64,000 bases of DNA from Pseudotabrizicola sp. (GCF_030656345.1 NZ_JAUSNR010000042.1:1-64000); one strand, 5' to 3'. Positions 24,766 to 34,074 are shown, counted from the stretch's first letter. Notes: generated by a model from the letters alone, not told the origin. Numbers and translations are program-made.

Positions 24766-26331
24766 TCAGTAAAAGCGTTGCAGTGTCTGCTCCAGCAGCA
24801 GGTCAAGCGGCATGTAACGCACATGAATCACCCAAAGCCCTGCAGCAATCACCAGCAGCACCAGCACGACCCCGCCCCAGATCGTTAGAGTGCGCCGCAA
24901 CACTTCACCCTTTGTGCGCAGATAGGGCAAAGTGGCAAAGGGCGTGATGCCAAGACCGTTGCTCAGATCCACCGGGCGGCGGATGCCGGCCTTGAAGGCC
25001 TCCAGCAAGGCCACCAGCGCCAGCCCAAGGAACAACCCGCCCCCCACACCACCGGCGGCAATCAGCGGGCGGTTCGGGCTTGTGGGTTCGCGCGGTGCAA
25101 TCGCCTGTTCGATCACGGAGATCCGCTGGCCTTTGGACAAGGCCTCGATCATGTCGCCGGTTTCCGCCTTTGCCTTGTTCTGGACGGCCGCGTTGTATTG
25201 CTGGCGCGTGGCCGCATAATCGCGCTCGAGGGTTTCCAGCGACACGGCATTGCTGGGGGTCGCCGCGATGGACGCCGTCACGGCATCAATCTCGGCCTGG
25301 ATCTGTGCCCTTTGCTGGTCCAGAAAGCCCAGCTGACCATCCAGATCGGCAAGCTGGACCTCAAAGGCGGACAGCCGTTGGCCATCCTCTCCGACAGCCG
25401 CGCCGGTGACCTGCCCTTCCACCACGCGTTCCAGTGCCGCGATCTGGGACGTCAGAAGCCTGACCCTGGGGTTCTCGGGGGACAGCACGGCCAAAGCCCC
25501 GGACAATTCATTGCGCAGGGTCTGCAGCTGGGCCTGTTCAGGGGTGCGCTGACTGGCAGGGACAGTCTCATTTGCACCGGCGGCAGCCTCGTGCAGCCGC
25601 ACCATCCGTGCCCGGCGGTCACGCAGTTCTGCATCCGTGCGTTCGATCTGCAACAACCGCTCCTGTGCGGCCGCCTGCTGGGTGCGGCGGAAATCAAGGC
25701 TGTCGGGCAAAGCGGTCATGTTGCGCTCGGTGAACTCAAGGATCACGGCGGCCTTCTGCGCCAGTTCCCGGTCCAGCCGTGCCACCTCCTGCACAAAGAA
25801 ATCCAGTGTCTGCCGGGCCACCCCGGTCCGCATCGCCACGTCTTCGCGCAGGATCAGGGTCACGATCTCATTGGTCACCGCGGCTGCCAGATCCGATGAT
25901 GGCGCGGTGAAGCCAACCGTCACAATGGTCGCCTGCACATCGCTGCGCCGCTGTGCCGGAGAGCTTCCGACCGTCCGGATGGAAATACGCTGCCGCAGAT
26001 CTTCGACAATCTCTTCCGCGCTGAGCGGCCGTCTGCCATCCGCGGTCCGCGCGGCATAGATCCCCAGCCGGTTGGCCATCTCGATCAGAATGTCGCGGGT
26101 CAGGATGCGCTGCTGGATGATCTGCAGCTGCTCTGTGGCCTGGGTGCGCACGGTCGAGGCTGCCAGCTCATCGGGAATCTGTTCGGATTCCACCACCAGC
26201 CGCGCTTCGGCGGAATAAACCGTGGGCAGCATCCGCGCCAGGGTGATGCCAAGCGCCGAACAGAGGATGACGATCAGTATGAACCAATGAAGCCGCCGCA
26301 GAAAAAGCGTGGCGTAGAAACGCAAATCCAT
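24766..26331 (-). CDS. Wzz-type polysaccharide chain-length/co-polymerase protein
   Basis: A 521-residue inner-membrane protein of the Wzz/GumC type. An N-terminal transmembrane segment (about residues 17-33, FILIVILCSALGITLA) is followed by a long periplasmic region with coiled-coil heptads (about 190-400), and then a second membrane segment (about 430-450) preceded by the proline-rich REPTSPNRP motif. A third hydrophobic stretch lies near residues 478-498. It would govern polymer length with Wzy and the BY-kinase. It begins 3 bases after the stop of the ATPase gene, so the three genes form one unit. Confidence 0.88.
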   Translation of the reverse strand: MDLRFYATLFLRRLHWFILIVILCSALGITLARMLPTVYSAEARLVVESEQIPDELAASTVRTQATEQLQIIQQRILTRDILIEMANRLGIYAARTADGRRPLSAEEIVEDLRQRISIRTVGSSPAQRRSDVQATIVTVGFTAPSSDLAAAVTNEIVTLILREDVAMRTGVARQTLDFFVQEVARLDRELAQKAAVILEFTERNMTALPDSLDFRRTQQAAAQERLLQIERTDAELRDRRARMVRLHEAAAGANETVPASQRTPEQAQLQTLRNELSGALAVLSPENPRVRLLTSQIAALERVVEGQVTGAAVGEDGQRLSAFEVQLADLDGQLGFLDQQRAQIQAEIDAVTASIAATPSNAVSLETLERDYAATRQQYNAAVQNKAKAETGDMIEALSKGQRISVIEQAIAPREPTSPNRPLIAAGGVGGGLFLGLALVALLEAFKAGIRRPVDLSNGLGITPFATLPYLRTKGEVLRRTLTIWGGVVLVLLVIAAGLWVIHVRYMPLDLLLEQTLQRFY

Positions 26332-26334
26332 TCT

Positions 26335-27222
26335 TCAGGTGCCCTTCTGTTGGCTGGTGACGCTTACAAACGCCGGGCCTTGTTCTTCCAGACTGCCCGC
26401 AAAGAACACGCCGTCATCCAGAACCTGCTGTACCGTCAGGCGCGTAACCTTCAGGGTATTTTTCGTATACGCATAGACCATTGCAAAATCACAAAGTTGA
26501 TTGACCAGCCGGGGCACGCCGCCAGACGCATCATGCACCAGATCGGCGGCGGGCAGGCTGAAGATGTCGGGCGCGCCGCCGGCAACCTCCAGACGATGCC
26601 GGATATAGGCACGCACCGTCTGCGCGTCCATCGCCGGCAGGTGAAACGCGGCCGAGACGCGCTGTGCGAACTGGCGCAGATCGGCGCGGCGCACGATGTC
26701 GCGCAATTCGGGCTGGCCGACCAGGACCAGTTGCAACAGCTCGTCCTTGTTGGCGTTGATATTGGTGAACATCCGCAGCTCTTCCAGACTTTCCCGGCTC
26801 AGGTTCTGGGCCTCGTCGAAAATCAGGATCACCCGCTTGCCGGCCGCATATTCGTCGATCAGATACTGCTGGAAACGTCCGAACAGATCAACATAGGTTT
26901 CCCCCGGCAAGGCCGGCTGGTCCAGTGCCAGCAGGACCCAGCGCAACAGCTCCCCCCGGTCGCCATGGGCATTCGACACCAGACCGATGCGCACATCTTC
27001 GGAAACCGTTTTCAGAAGGTGGTGCAGAAGCGTGGTCTTGCCGGCCCCGACCTCTCCGGTGATCAGCGTGATCGGCGCACGGGTCAGGATGCCGTATTCC
27101 AGCATGGAAAACGCACGGGCATGCGGCTTGGACCAATACAAAAAGTCCGGGTCCGGGACGAGCGAGAAGGGGCGCTCTTTCAGCCCGAAAAACTCTGTAT
27201 AGATGTTCAAACTGCTGCCCAT
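26335..27222 (-). CDS. ExeA-like AAA ATPase of PEP-CTERM/exosortase EPS loci
   Basis: A 295-residue ATPase. The N-terminus YTEFFGLKERPFSLVPDPDFLYWS is the GspA/ExeA-type hallmark. The Walker A box is LITGEVGAGKTTLL (near residue 52), the Walker B box ILIFDEAQNLS (near 130), and the sensor region is LVLVGQPELRD. Proteins of this type, known as PEP-CTERM-associated ATPases, accompany exosortase EPS clusters, which matches this locus. The exact job is unknown; a role in export or regulation is likely. It is the first gene of the ATPase-Wzz-kinase unit and is divergent from the sugar transferase across a 540-bp gap. Confidence 0.85.
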   Translation of the reverse strand: MGSSLNIYTEFFGLKERPFSLVPDPDFLYWSKPHARAFSMLEYGILTRAPITLITGEVGAGKTTLLHHLLKTVSEDVRIGLVSNAHGDRGELLRWVLLALDQPALPGETYVDLFGRFQQYLIDEYAAGKRVILIFDEAQNLSRESLEELRMFTNINANKDELLQLVLVGQPELRDIVRRADLRQFAQRVSAAFHLPAMDAQTVRAYIRHRLEVAGGAPDIFSLPAADLVHDASGGVPRLVNQLCDFAMVYAYTKNTLKVTRLTVQQVLDDGVFFAGSLEEQGPAFVSVTSQQKGT

Positions 27223-27513
27223 ACCCGCCCGGCCACTACTGTATCACTCAATGCCCTGCAGATCCTTGACGAAAATAGAGGCCAGCGTGTGGCGATCGGA
27301 AAAAAACTCAGCGCCGCTATACAGGAAGTCAGGCCATGACGCGAGGCTGTGCTCTGCTGCAGTGCAGTATACACAAACACCCTCACCGACAAGATGAAGC
27401 CGCCGCAACCAGGGCGGGATTTCCCGAGACCCCGTGCCGCAATGCACCGGCGGCCTCATTTTCGGGCGCCTTGATCAAGACTTGCACCGATAGGGGTATG
27501 ATTGCACAGGATG

Positions 27514-27523
27514 TGGAAACAAT
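27514..27523 (+). promoter_or_regulatory. TGGAAACAAT motif, site 3
   Basis: Exact copy, extended to TGGAAACAATACCCGG, 240 bp upstream of the sugar transferase start. GGGTAT to its left and ATACCC to its right form a loose dyad around it. Confidence 0.55.
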
Positions 27524-27607
27524 ACCCGGTGTCAGCTTTTATTATTCTATTTCAAAGCCAAACGGATCTTATATGATGCCATGAAGATGACGAAAGGATT
27601 GTTGTCG

Positions 27608-27625
27608 AGGTTAAAAGTGTGTAAA
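27608..27625 (-). promoter_or_regulatory. CTTTACACA-N3-TTAA element, third copy
   Basis: On the minus strand it reads CTTTACACACTTTTAACC, aligning with the two repeats before the spike-base gene (CTTTACACA, two bases, then G/T-TTAA). It lies about 140 bp before the sugar transferase start. Confidence 0.45.
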
Positions 27626-27762
27626 GAATGAGAAGCTGTTGAATGAGATTCGAAGGATCGATTTCAGCGGTCAGCGCCTGAAAGTATGTATGTCCGCGGC
27701 GCAGGACCTTGTGAGTTTACAGTCGCTTGTGCTGCGTTGCGGCGACATTTGAGGCATTTATC

Positions 27763-28455
27763 ATGACCGCGCATTATCATAATATTTTCGGATCTGCTGA
27801 CGACGCCCACCCTGTGCTGCCAAGCCAGGAAACAATCCCCCGCCGGCGGCGGCTCTACCGCGGGATCGGCAAGCGCATCGTTGATGTGACGCTGGTGCTG
27901 ATGGCGGCGCCGGTCATTCTGATTGTGATCGGCCTGCTGGCCTTGCTTGTCGCCCTGGATGGCGGACGGCCGTTTTATGTCCAGAAACGCGTTGGTCGCG
28001 GCGGCCGCATTTATACAATGTGGAAGCTGCGCTCGATGGTTGTCGATGCGGACAGCCGACTTGAGGCGCATCTGCGCCAGAATCCGGTCGCGCGGACAGA
28101 ATGGGACAGCACGCAGAAGTTGAAATCCGATCCGCGGATCACGGCGTTCGGCCGGTTTATCCGGAAATCCTCGCTGGACGAGCTGCCACAGCTCTGGAAC
28201 GTCTTCAAAGGCGACATGAGCCTTGTGGGGCCACGCCCCATGATGGTCAACCAGCAGGATCTTTACCCCGGCAAGGACTATTACGCCCTGCGTCCCGGCA
28301 TCACCGGGCTTTGGCAGGTTTCGGCGCGCAACGACTCCACCTTTGCGGACCGCGCCCGCTTTGACGCGGAGTATAATCGCGACCTGTCCTTCGGGGCCGA
28401 CATACGGCTCATTCTGGCCACTGTGCGCGTCGTGCTGCGGGCAACCGGGCACTGA
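27763..28455 (+). CDS. EPS-initiating sugar transferase (undecaprenyl-phosphate type)
   Basis: A 230-residue monotopic enzyme of the bacterial sugar transferase family. One hydrophobic segment (about residues 32-57, VTLVLMAAPVILIVIGLLALL) is followed by the catalytic domain with KRVGRGGRIYTMWKLRSM, the KSSLDELPQLWNVF block and GDMSLVGPRPMM, the family signature. It transfers a sugar-1-phosphate to undecaprenyl phosphate and so starts the repeat unit. ATG 27763 has GAGG upstream; a TTG frame at 27727 is less likely. It lies first in the plus-strand unit with PrsT. A motif site and a TTAA element precede it. Confidence 0.9.
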   Translation: MTAHYHNIFGSADDAHPVLPSQETIPRRRRLYRGIGKRIVDVTLVLMAAPVILIVIGLLALLVALDGGRPFYVQKRVGRGGRIYTMWKLRSMVVDADSRLEAHLRQNPVARTEWDSTQKLKSDPRITAFGRFIRKSSLDELPQLWNVFKGDMSLVGPRPMMVNQQDLYPGKDYYALRPGITGLWQVSARNDSTFADRARFDAEYNRDLSFGADIRLILATVRVVLRATGH

Positions 28456-28580
28456 TTTCACCGCACTGTGCGGGCGGCCAAAAGAAATTTTGGAATCGCA
28501 TATTTTGTCAATGCTGACTTATGCTATGTGCATGAGCATCAGGCCCAGACGGGCCCTTTCCAGGAAAGACGGACCCTCAT

Positions 28581-31013
28581 ATGCCCATGTTGCGCGCTTC
28601 CGCTCTGCTTCTGAGCACGTTTCTGGTCCTCTCCGGATGTCAGAGTTCTGAAGAGAAGGCCGAGGGCTATTTCCAGTCTGGCCTGACCCTTCTGGCCGCT
28701 GGCGATGAAGAGCGCGCGCTGGTCGAATTCCGCAATGTGTTCAAATATGACGGCTTCCACAAGGACGCCCGCAAAACCTATGCCGATATCCTGGTGAAAC
28801 GGGGCGATCTGCGCGAGGCTTATGGCCAGTATCTGCGACTGATCGAGCAATACCCCGACACGGTCGAGGTCCGTCAGACACTGGCCGAAATGGCTCTGGC
28901 GCAGGGCAATTTTGACGAGACGGAACGTCATGGGCGTGCCGCCCTGCAACTGGCCCCGGATGCACCCGACGTGCAGGCGATTGGTCTGGCCCTCGACTAC
29001 CGCGCTGCCGTCCTCGCCCGGGATGTTGGGGCGGAAGCCGACATCGCCCGCAAGGCCGAAGCCTTGCAGGCAGGGCTGCCGCAAAATCTGGTCCTGCGGC
29101 GCATCCTGATCGACAACAGGATGCGTGGCCCCGAGCCGCAGACCGCCCTTGCGCAAATCGACGCGGCTCTGGAGATTGAGCCGGAGAGTTTCGAGTTTCA
29201 CAGCATGCGGCTGAGCCTTCTCGGGCAGGCCGAGGATGTCGCGGGATTTGGGCAACAGCTGAAAACCATGGTTGCGCTGTTTCCGGAAAACGAAGAGCTG
29301 AAAGCCTCCATGATCCGCTGGCTCATGGTGCAGGGCGATACCGCCGGTGCCGAGGCCTTTCTGCGGGATCAGGCGGGCGATCTGACAGCTGACCCCAAGG
29401 GCCATCTGGAGGTGGTTTACCTGCTCAGCACAACCAAAGGCCGGGAGGCGGCGCAGGCCGAGCTGGAACAGCTGATCGCGGCCAATGCCGGGACTGCGAA
29501 CGCTGATCTTTATGGGGCCTTTCTGGCCACCATGACTTTTGAGGACGGGCAGAACGATCAGGCCATTGCGCAACTTGGCGCCATTCTGGAAACAGCCGCG
29601 CCTTCGGATCAGACCCGCAAACTTATGACCATGCAGGCCCAGATGCTGGATCGCACCGGCGCACGCGACAAAGCCGAGGTTCTGGTTGAAAAGATCCTGA
29701 CCGAAGACGCCAGCAACGTCGATGCCCTGAAACTCCGGGCCGCCTGGCATATCGCCGCCGACCGCGCAGGTCTGGCGATACAGGATTTGCGGACCGCCCA
29801 GGGTCAGGCCCCGCGCGACCCGCAGATCATGACCCTGATGGCCGCCGCCTATGAGCGGGATGGCAACCGTGATCTTGCCGCCGAACAATTGGCCAAAGCG
29901 TTTGAGGTCTCCCGGGCCGCACCGGACGAATCGCTGCGTTACGCCAGTTTTCTGCTGCAGCAAGGCCGGCCACAGGTGGCAGAGACTGTCCTGACGGATG
30001 CGCGCCGGGCGTCTCCGGCCCATGTCGGGGTCTTGCAGGCCCTGGCCGAGGTGCTGCTGGAAAATGCGAAATGGCCGCAGGCGCGTGAAGTGGCCGACAC
30101 CTTGCGCCAGCTCGGCACCCCCGAAACCCTCGCAGCCGCCGAACGGATTCAGGCGGCCACGTTGTTCGGGCAGGACAGGATGGATGAAGGCCTGGCCTTG
30201 CTGGAAGCCCAGGCGGCGGCCAGCAGCGATGATGTCCGGCCTTCGGTCACCGTGGTGATGATCCAGATCCGCGCAGGCAGAACCAATGAGGCCCGCAGCT
30301 TTCTGGACGAGGCGCTGAAGAAGGCGCCAAATGATCCGACCCTTCGCGTGCTGAGCGCAAATGTCGATGCCCTTCTGGGCAAGACCACCGAAGCCGAGGC
30401 CGCGTATCGTGCCCTGATCTCTGATGATCCGACAGCCGATCTGCCGGTCCGCATGCTGTATGGGCTGCTGGTCAGCGAGAGCCGCGATGCCGATGCCCGC
30501 GCGGTGCTGGACGCCGGTCTGGAGGCGCAGCCCGACAATGAAAGCCTGCTCTGGACCCGGGCGGGCCTGCTGGAACGGGACGGCAGGTTCGACGAGACGA
30601 TTGCGATCTACGAGAAACTTTATGAGCGCAACAGCTCGAACATTGTAGCCGCCAACAACCTTGCCAGCATGATCACCAGCTACCGGGACGATCCCGAAAG
30701 TCTGGAGCGGGCCTATGCGATCGCGCGGCGCCTGCGCGACAGCCCGGTGCCCGCCTTTCAGGATACCTATGGCTGGATCGAATACCGGCGCGGCAATCCG
30801 GACGTGGCCCTGAAATATCTGGAACCCGCGGCAAAAGGCTTGCCCGACGATCCGCTGGCACAGTTTCACCTTGGCATGGCCTATGCTGATCTGGGCCGCA
30901 AGGACGAGGCCATCGCACAATTGCGCCGGGCTCTGGAGCTGGGGGCGGGGCGTGATCTGCCGCAACTCAGGCAGGCCGAAGAGAAACTGGGCGCGCTGAC
31001 CGCAGCCCCGTAA
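28581..31013 (+). CDS. prsT: PrsT-type TPR lipoprotein of PEP-CTERM/EPS systems
   Basis: An 810-residue lipoprotein. The signal LRASALLLSTFLVLSGC ends in a lipobox with Cys near residue 20. The rest is a nearly continuous run of tetratricopeptide helices, about 20 repeats with A-G-Y-F/A patterns, for example RDTYGWIEYRRGNPDVALKY-like units near the C-terminus. Length and layout match the TPR lipoprotein PrsT found with exosortase EPS clusters. It is probably anchored to a membrane facing the periplasm and may scaffold export, as AlgK does for alginate. It follows the sugar transferase by 125 bp. No catalytic site is expected. Confidence 0.85.
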   Translation: MPMLRASALLLSTFLVLSGCQSSEEKAEGYFQSGLTLLAAGDEERALVEFRNVFKYDGFHKDARKTYADILVKRGDLREAYGQYLRLIEQYPDTVEVRQTLAEMALAQGNFDETERHGRAALQLAPDAPDVQAIGLALDYRAAVLARDVGAEADIARKAEALQAGLPQNLVLRRILIDNRMRGPEPQTALAQIDAALEIEPESFEFHSMRLSLLGQAEDVAGFGQQLKTMVALFPENEELKASMIRWLMVQGDTAGAEAFLRDQAGDLTADPKGHLEVVYLLSTTKGREAAQAELEQLIAANAGTANADLYGAFLATMTFEDGQNDQAIAQLGAILETAAPSDQTRKLMTMQAQMLDRTGARDKAEVLVEKILTEDASNVDALKLRAAWHIAADRAGLAIQDLRTAQGQAPRDPQIMTLMAAAYERDGNRDLAAEQLAKAFEVSRAAPDESLRYASFLLQQGRPQVAETVLTDARRASPAHVGVLQALAEVLLENAKWPQAREVADTLRQLGTPETLAAAERIQAATLFGQDRMDEGLALLEAQAAASSDDVRPSVTVVMIQIRAGRTNEARSFLDEALKKAPNDPTLRVLSANVDALLGKTTEAEAAYRALISDDPTADLPVRMLYGLLVSESRDADARAVLDAGLEAQPDNESLLWTRAGLLERDGRFDETIAIYEKLYERNSSNIVAANNLASMITSYRDDPESLERAYAIARRLRDSPVPAFQDTYGWIEYRRGNPDVALKYLEPAAKGLPDDPLAQFHLGMAYADLGRKDEAIAQLRRALELGAGRDLPQLRQAEEKLGALTAAP

Positions 31014-31051
31014 AAAGCCGGCAGACCCTGCACCTCCCTATGGTTAAGATC

Positions 31052-31060
31052 TGTGGATAA
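31052..31060 (-). promoter_or_regulatory. Second DnaA box, upstream of the export gene
   Basis: TGTGGATAA, identical to the origin box; the match extends to 14 bp, CTGTGGATAAGTTG, at 31051-31064 and 8949-8962. It lies in the 210-bp gap before the Wza-like gene. Regulation by DnaA, or chance, are both possible. Confidence 0.4.
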
Positions 31061-31223
31061 GTTGTACTCCTGCCACGTTGCGCAGATGAGATCCGTCACG
31101 CGAAGGTTCCATGCCATTCTCACTTTCGGGATTTTGAGTTTCCGTCTACAGATAAAAACAACAGCCTTGCCACATCACGGACCGGCAGCACCGCAAGGGC
31201 AGGCCCCCGTAGGAGAAATGACC

Positions 31224-31829
31224 ATGTCACGACAGATCTTCACTTTGTGTGCCGGGGTCCTTGCCCTGCTTGCCAGTTTTGCCACCGGAGCCATGGCCCA
31301 GGACGGCTACCGCCTGCGCAGTGGCGATACGTTGCGCGTCGAGGTGCTGGAAGATCCAAGCCTCAACCGTGCGGTCCTTGTGGCACCCGACGGGCGCATC
31401 GCCCTGCCGCTGGCGGGCGGTATTCCGGCAGCAGGCCGCACCCTCGAAGCGGTGCAGGGTGAGCTTGCCTCAAAACTCGCCCCGAACTTTGCCGCCCCGC
31501 CCACCGTGTTTGTGGCACTGGAGCGCCAGAGGGACATCGTCCCGTCCGGCCAGTCGGCAAAAGAGGCGGTGATTTCGGTCTTCGTGATGGGCGAGGCCAC
31601 CCGGCCCGGCAAGCTTGACCTGACGCCCGGCACCACAGTTCTGCAGGCTTTTGCCCAGATGGGCGGATTCAGCAAGTTTGCGGCAACCAAACGCATTCAG
31701 CTGCGCCGCGGCGCACAAAGCTGGACCCTGAATTACAAGGCGATCGAGGCCGGAACCAGCACGGCGGGCGACACCGTTCTGGCGGAAGGCGATGTCCTCG
31801 TCATCCCGCAACGAAAACTGTTCGAATAA
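31224..31829 (+). CDS. Polysaccharide export protein (Wza/GumB family)
   Basis: About 201 residues with a Sec signal (AGVLALLASFATGAMAQ). The polysaccharide export domain begins DGYRLRSGDTLRVEVLEDP and continues with RIALPLAGGIPAAGRT, then a SLBB-type domain with VFVMGEATRPGKLDL and ALQAFAQMGG-like strands. It lacks a lipobox and the long C-terminal helix of full Wza, so it is the short periplasmic form common in exosortase EPS loci. ATG 31224 is 8 bases after AGGAG; ATG 31218 is too close. It is followed after 6 bases by the outer-membrane barrel gene, and the two probably form the exit channel. Confidence 0.88.
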   Translation: MSRQIFTLCAGVLALLASFATGAMAQDGYRLRSGDTLRVEVLEDPSLNRAVLVAPDGRIALPLAGGIPAAGRTLEAVQGELASKLAPNFAAPPTVFVALERQRDIVPSGQSAKEAVISVFVMGEATRPGKLDLTPGTTVLQAFAQMGGFSKFAATKRIQLRRGAQSWTLNYKAIEAGTSTAGDTVLAEGDVLVIPQRKLFE

Positions 31830-31835
31830 GGACAG

Positions 31836-33086
31836 ATGGATATGGACCGGTTCCTGCCTGCAACCCTTGGTGCCGCCTGTCTGGTGGCAGGGCTTGTCCT
31901 GCCCGGCATGGCGCAGGCGCAGGAGCCGGGCGGTCTGCGTCTGACCTTCGGGATCGATCAGGGCCTTCACTGGCGCGACAACCCCGACCTTGATATCCCG
32001 TCTTCCGGCACTGAGGCCACCAGCCGCACCCAGCTGCGCTTTGGCCTTGTGGCTGAAACCCGCATCCAGCGTCTGGCTTTCGATCTTGGCGGAACGGTGG
32101 TTGCGGGCAATGGGTCAGAAAAAGGCCTCACCACGCCCTCTGCCACGCTGGCCTATCGTCTGGAAAGCGCCGCGACCGCCCTGGAGCTGGAGGCGTTTTT
32201 GCGCGAGGCGGATGTTGATACGCTGGATTTCATCTTTGGCGGTGACGATCTGGATGCGCCTGTCGTGACAGCGGTCACAGGGTCCGGCACCCGCCGTCAG
32301 ACCGGGGCCACGGCTTCGGTCGAATTCGGTCGTGATGCGCCGTTCGGGGGCCGTTTCTCTTTGGGGCGCACCGAAACCGATTACGTTGACACAACCGATC
32401 CCAGCCTGATCGACAACCACCGTACCACGGCACGGCTGGCCTTGCGCTTTGATCTGACCGAGGTCACCAGCGCGACCACCACCCTGTCCGCCACCCGGCT
32501 GGAAGAGGCGGGCGCGCCGCGCGAGGACACCGAAACCCTGACGATCGGCCTGACCCACAGCCGGCCCGACGGGGCCTATAGCGCCAGCATGACCATTGGC
32601 CGCACTGAGGATGGCACGCGCGAGTCGCTCAGCTTTGGCCGCAGCCTTGATCTGCCGGCCGGGCAACTTTCGGCCAGCCTCGGCCTCAGCCGTCCGGTCA
32701 CCGGAAAGACCCAAGGGATCGGCACGCTGGACTGGCAACAGGATCTGGCGCACGCGACCTTCCGGCTGGGTCTGGCCCGCTCTGTCACCGGCAATGACCG
32801 GGATGAAGAAACCCGCGTCTCGCGTCTGACCCTGTCTTATGCGCAGGAACTGACGCCCACCCTTGGCCTGAACCTGTCGGCAGGTCTGCAGGACAGCAGC
32901 GAAACCCAGACCGGCCTGTCCAGCCGCACCACCAACCTGAGCGCCAGCCTGCGCCAGGAACTGGCACAGGACTGGGGACTCAATCTGGGGGTCACCCACA
33001 GGATCAAGGATGACAGCGCTGCCGGACGGGCAAGATCCAACGGTGTGTTCCTGTCGCTCAGCCGGGATTTCGTGTTTTATCCCTAA
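31836..33086 (+). CDS. Outer-membrane beta-barrel protein of the EPS export unit
   Basis: A 416-residue protein with a Sec signal (GAACLVAGLVLPGMAQAQ) and then about 380 residues of alternating polar/hydrophobic strands, for example FDLGGTVVAG, ATASVEFGRD and TLGLNLSAGLQD, ending in SRDFVFYP. This is the pattern of the beta-barrel proteins that accompany the Wza-like protein in exosortase EPS clusters. It probably provides the outer-membrane pore or its partner. It begins 6 bases after the export gene. The C-terminal residue is Pro rather than the usual Phe/Trp, a slight oddity for BAM recognition, though Phe and Tyr precede it. Confidence 0.8.
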   Translation: MDMDRFLPATLGAACLVAGLVLPGMAQAQEPGGLRLTFGIDQGLHWRDNPDLDIPSSGTEATSRTQLRFGLVAETRIQRLAFDLGGTVVAGNGSEKGLTTPSATLAYRLESAATALELEAFLREADVDTLDFIFGGDDLDAPVVTAVTGSGTRRQTGATASVEFGRDAPFGGRFSLGRTETDYVDTTDPSLIDNHRTTARLALRFDLTEVTSATTTLSATRLEEAGAPREDTETLTIGLTHSRPDGAYSASMTIGRTEDGTRESLSFGRSLDLPAGQLSASLGLSRPVTGKTQGIGTLDWQQDLAHATFRLGLARSVTGNDRDEETRVSRLTLSYAQELTPTLGLNLSAGLQDSSETQTGLSSRTTNLSASLRQELAQDWGLNLGVTHRIKDDSAAGRARSNGVFLSLSRDFVFYP

Positions 33087-33475
33087 GCTTCCCGCCGCGC
33101 GTGCGAAGGCTTCCCCGGATGCAGGCCATCACAAGCTTGCAGCCCGGCGAATCACGGTTTCGCGACCGGCCGGGGCCGCTGTGGCCCGGCAGACATGACA
33201 GCACATCGCCGGAGCAGGACATTGCAGGAACAGAACGGTTGTCCACGATTTGCGCGATACTCGGCGCGCGCCATCGTGACTGTCAACCATAAAGAAACAG
33301 TGTGCCTGAAAGACGTGAAAAACAAGGCTGATCGCGATCTGATCTCAGCAGATTGCCCTTGAAATTATCGCCATTTTGCCTCATTGTTAACTCAAGTTAA
33401 CGGCAACGTGTTTCGAATCAAAAGACGATGCCGTTACGAGGAAAAGCAATGTATTTCCATTAGGGAGCTTAGGCT
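33087..33475. other. Intergenic region upstream of the VPLPA-CTERM/XrtD genes
   Basis: 389 bp without a gene. GTTAAC occurs twice 10 bp apart (33386-33391 and 33396-33401) within TGTTAACTCAAGTTAACGG, a likely regulator site given the TTAA boxes elsewhere. The ribosome site GGGAG lies about 12 bases before 33476. Confidence 0.5.
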
Positions 33476-34048
33476 ATGCTTGATTTTATTCGTACTACGG
33501 CACTGGGCGCTGTTGCGGCCCTCGCAATCGGTGCAACCTCTGCAGGGGCTGTCACCTTCGCATTTGACAGCAACGGCGGCAGCGGCACCGGTGTCGACAA
33601 CGGCCCGGTCGGTGCATATGACTTCCAGATCTCGTTGGTCAGCAACAACAATGGCACGGGTGGTATCTACACCACCGCCACTGGCGTCGCAGATCAGGCC
33701 TATGAAGTCAGCGGTGTGTGGCAGTATTCGACATCTGATGTCGACGGATCAAGCTTCGACCCGTTCGGCTACTTCATCGACTCGGTTTTCATCAATCTGG
33801 TGCAGCTGAGCACGAACGGTATGCCCGCTCCGGCGTTCCAGAACGGTGTCTTCTCGTTCCTGGTTGCTGCTGGTCAGGCCTTCGGCTTCTACGCCTATGC
33901 CAATGACGGCATCCTCGGGTCGTCCACCAGCATTGCCTATGGCAACCTGACACCGGTTCCGCTGCCAGCTGGCGGCCTTCTGCTCCTGACCGCTCTGGGT
34001 GGGGTTGCGCTGGTGCGTCGTCGCAACAAAGCTGCAGCAGCAGCCTGA
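33476..34048 (+). CDS. Secreted VPLPA-CTERM protein
   Basis: A 190-residue exported protein. The signal peptide (MLDFIRTTALGAVAALAIGATSAGAV) is followed by a beta-rich domain with Gly/Asn/Ser stretches. The tail has the exact motif PVPLPAGGLLLL, a hydrophobic helix (TALGGVALV) and a basic end (RRRNKAA), a textbook VPLPA-CTERM exosortase signal. It lies directly upstream of the XrtD gene and is the clearest substrate of that enzyme. A strong terminator follows, so it is probably expressed separately and more strongly than xrtD. Function at the surface is unknown; matrix proteins of biofilms often carry such tails. Confidence 0.88.
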   Translation: MLDFIRTTALGAVAALAIGATSAGAVTFAFDSNGGSGTGVDNGPVGAYDFQISLVSNNNGTGGIYTTATGVADQAYEVSGVWQYSTSDVDGSSFDPFGYFIDSVFINLVQLSTNGMPAPAFQNGVFSFLVAAGQAFGFYAYANDGILGSSTSIAYGNLTPVPLPAGGLLLLTALGGVALVRRRNKAAAAA

Positions 34049-34074
34049 TCGGTTCGCCATCACAGATCTTATGA

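Larger units (their letters stand above)
27223..27762. other. Divergent promoter region between the Wzz and PrsT units
   Basis: 540 bp without a convincing gene; short frames on both strands lack ribosome sites. It contains a TGGAAACAAT site (27514-27523) and a CTTTACACA/TTAA element (27608-27625). The 27520-27620 part is AT-rich. It probably drives both the minus-strand ATPase unit and the plus-strand sugar transferase unit. Confidence 0.6.

Noticed and set aside
27244..27459. 71-aa minus-strand frame upstream of the ATPase gene
   Set aside because: Low-complexity composition, no convincing ribosome site, and it occupies the expected promoter region.
27822..27838. AGGAAACAAT inside the sugar transferase gene as a sixth motif site
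   Set aside because: It has one mismatch and lies within coding sequence, unlike the intergenic exact copies.
28539..30965. 808-aa open frame on the minus strand
   Set aside because: It mirrors the PrsT gene on the other strand; the plus-strand product has a lipobox and TPR pattern, the minus-strand one has no domain or ribosome site.
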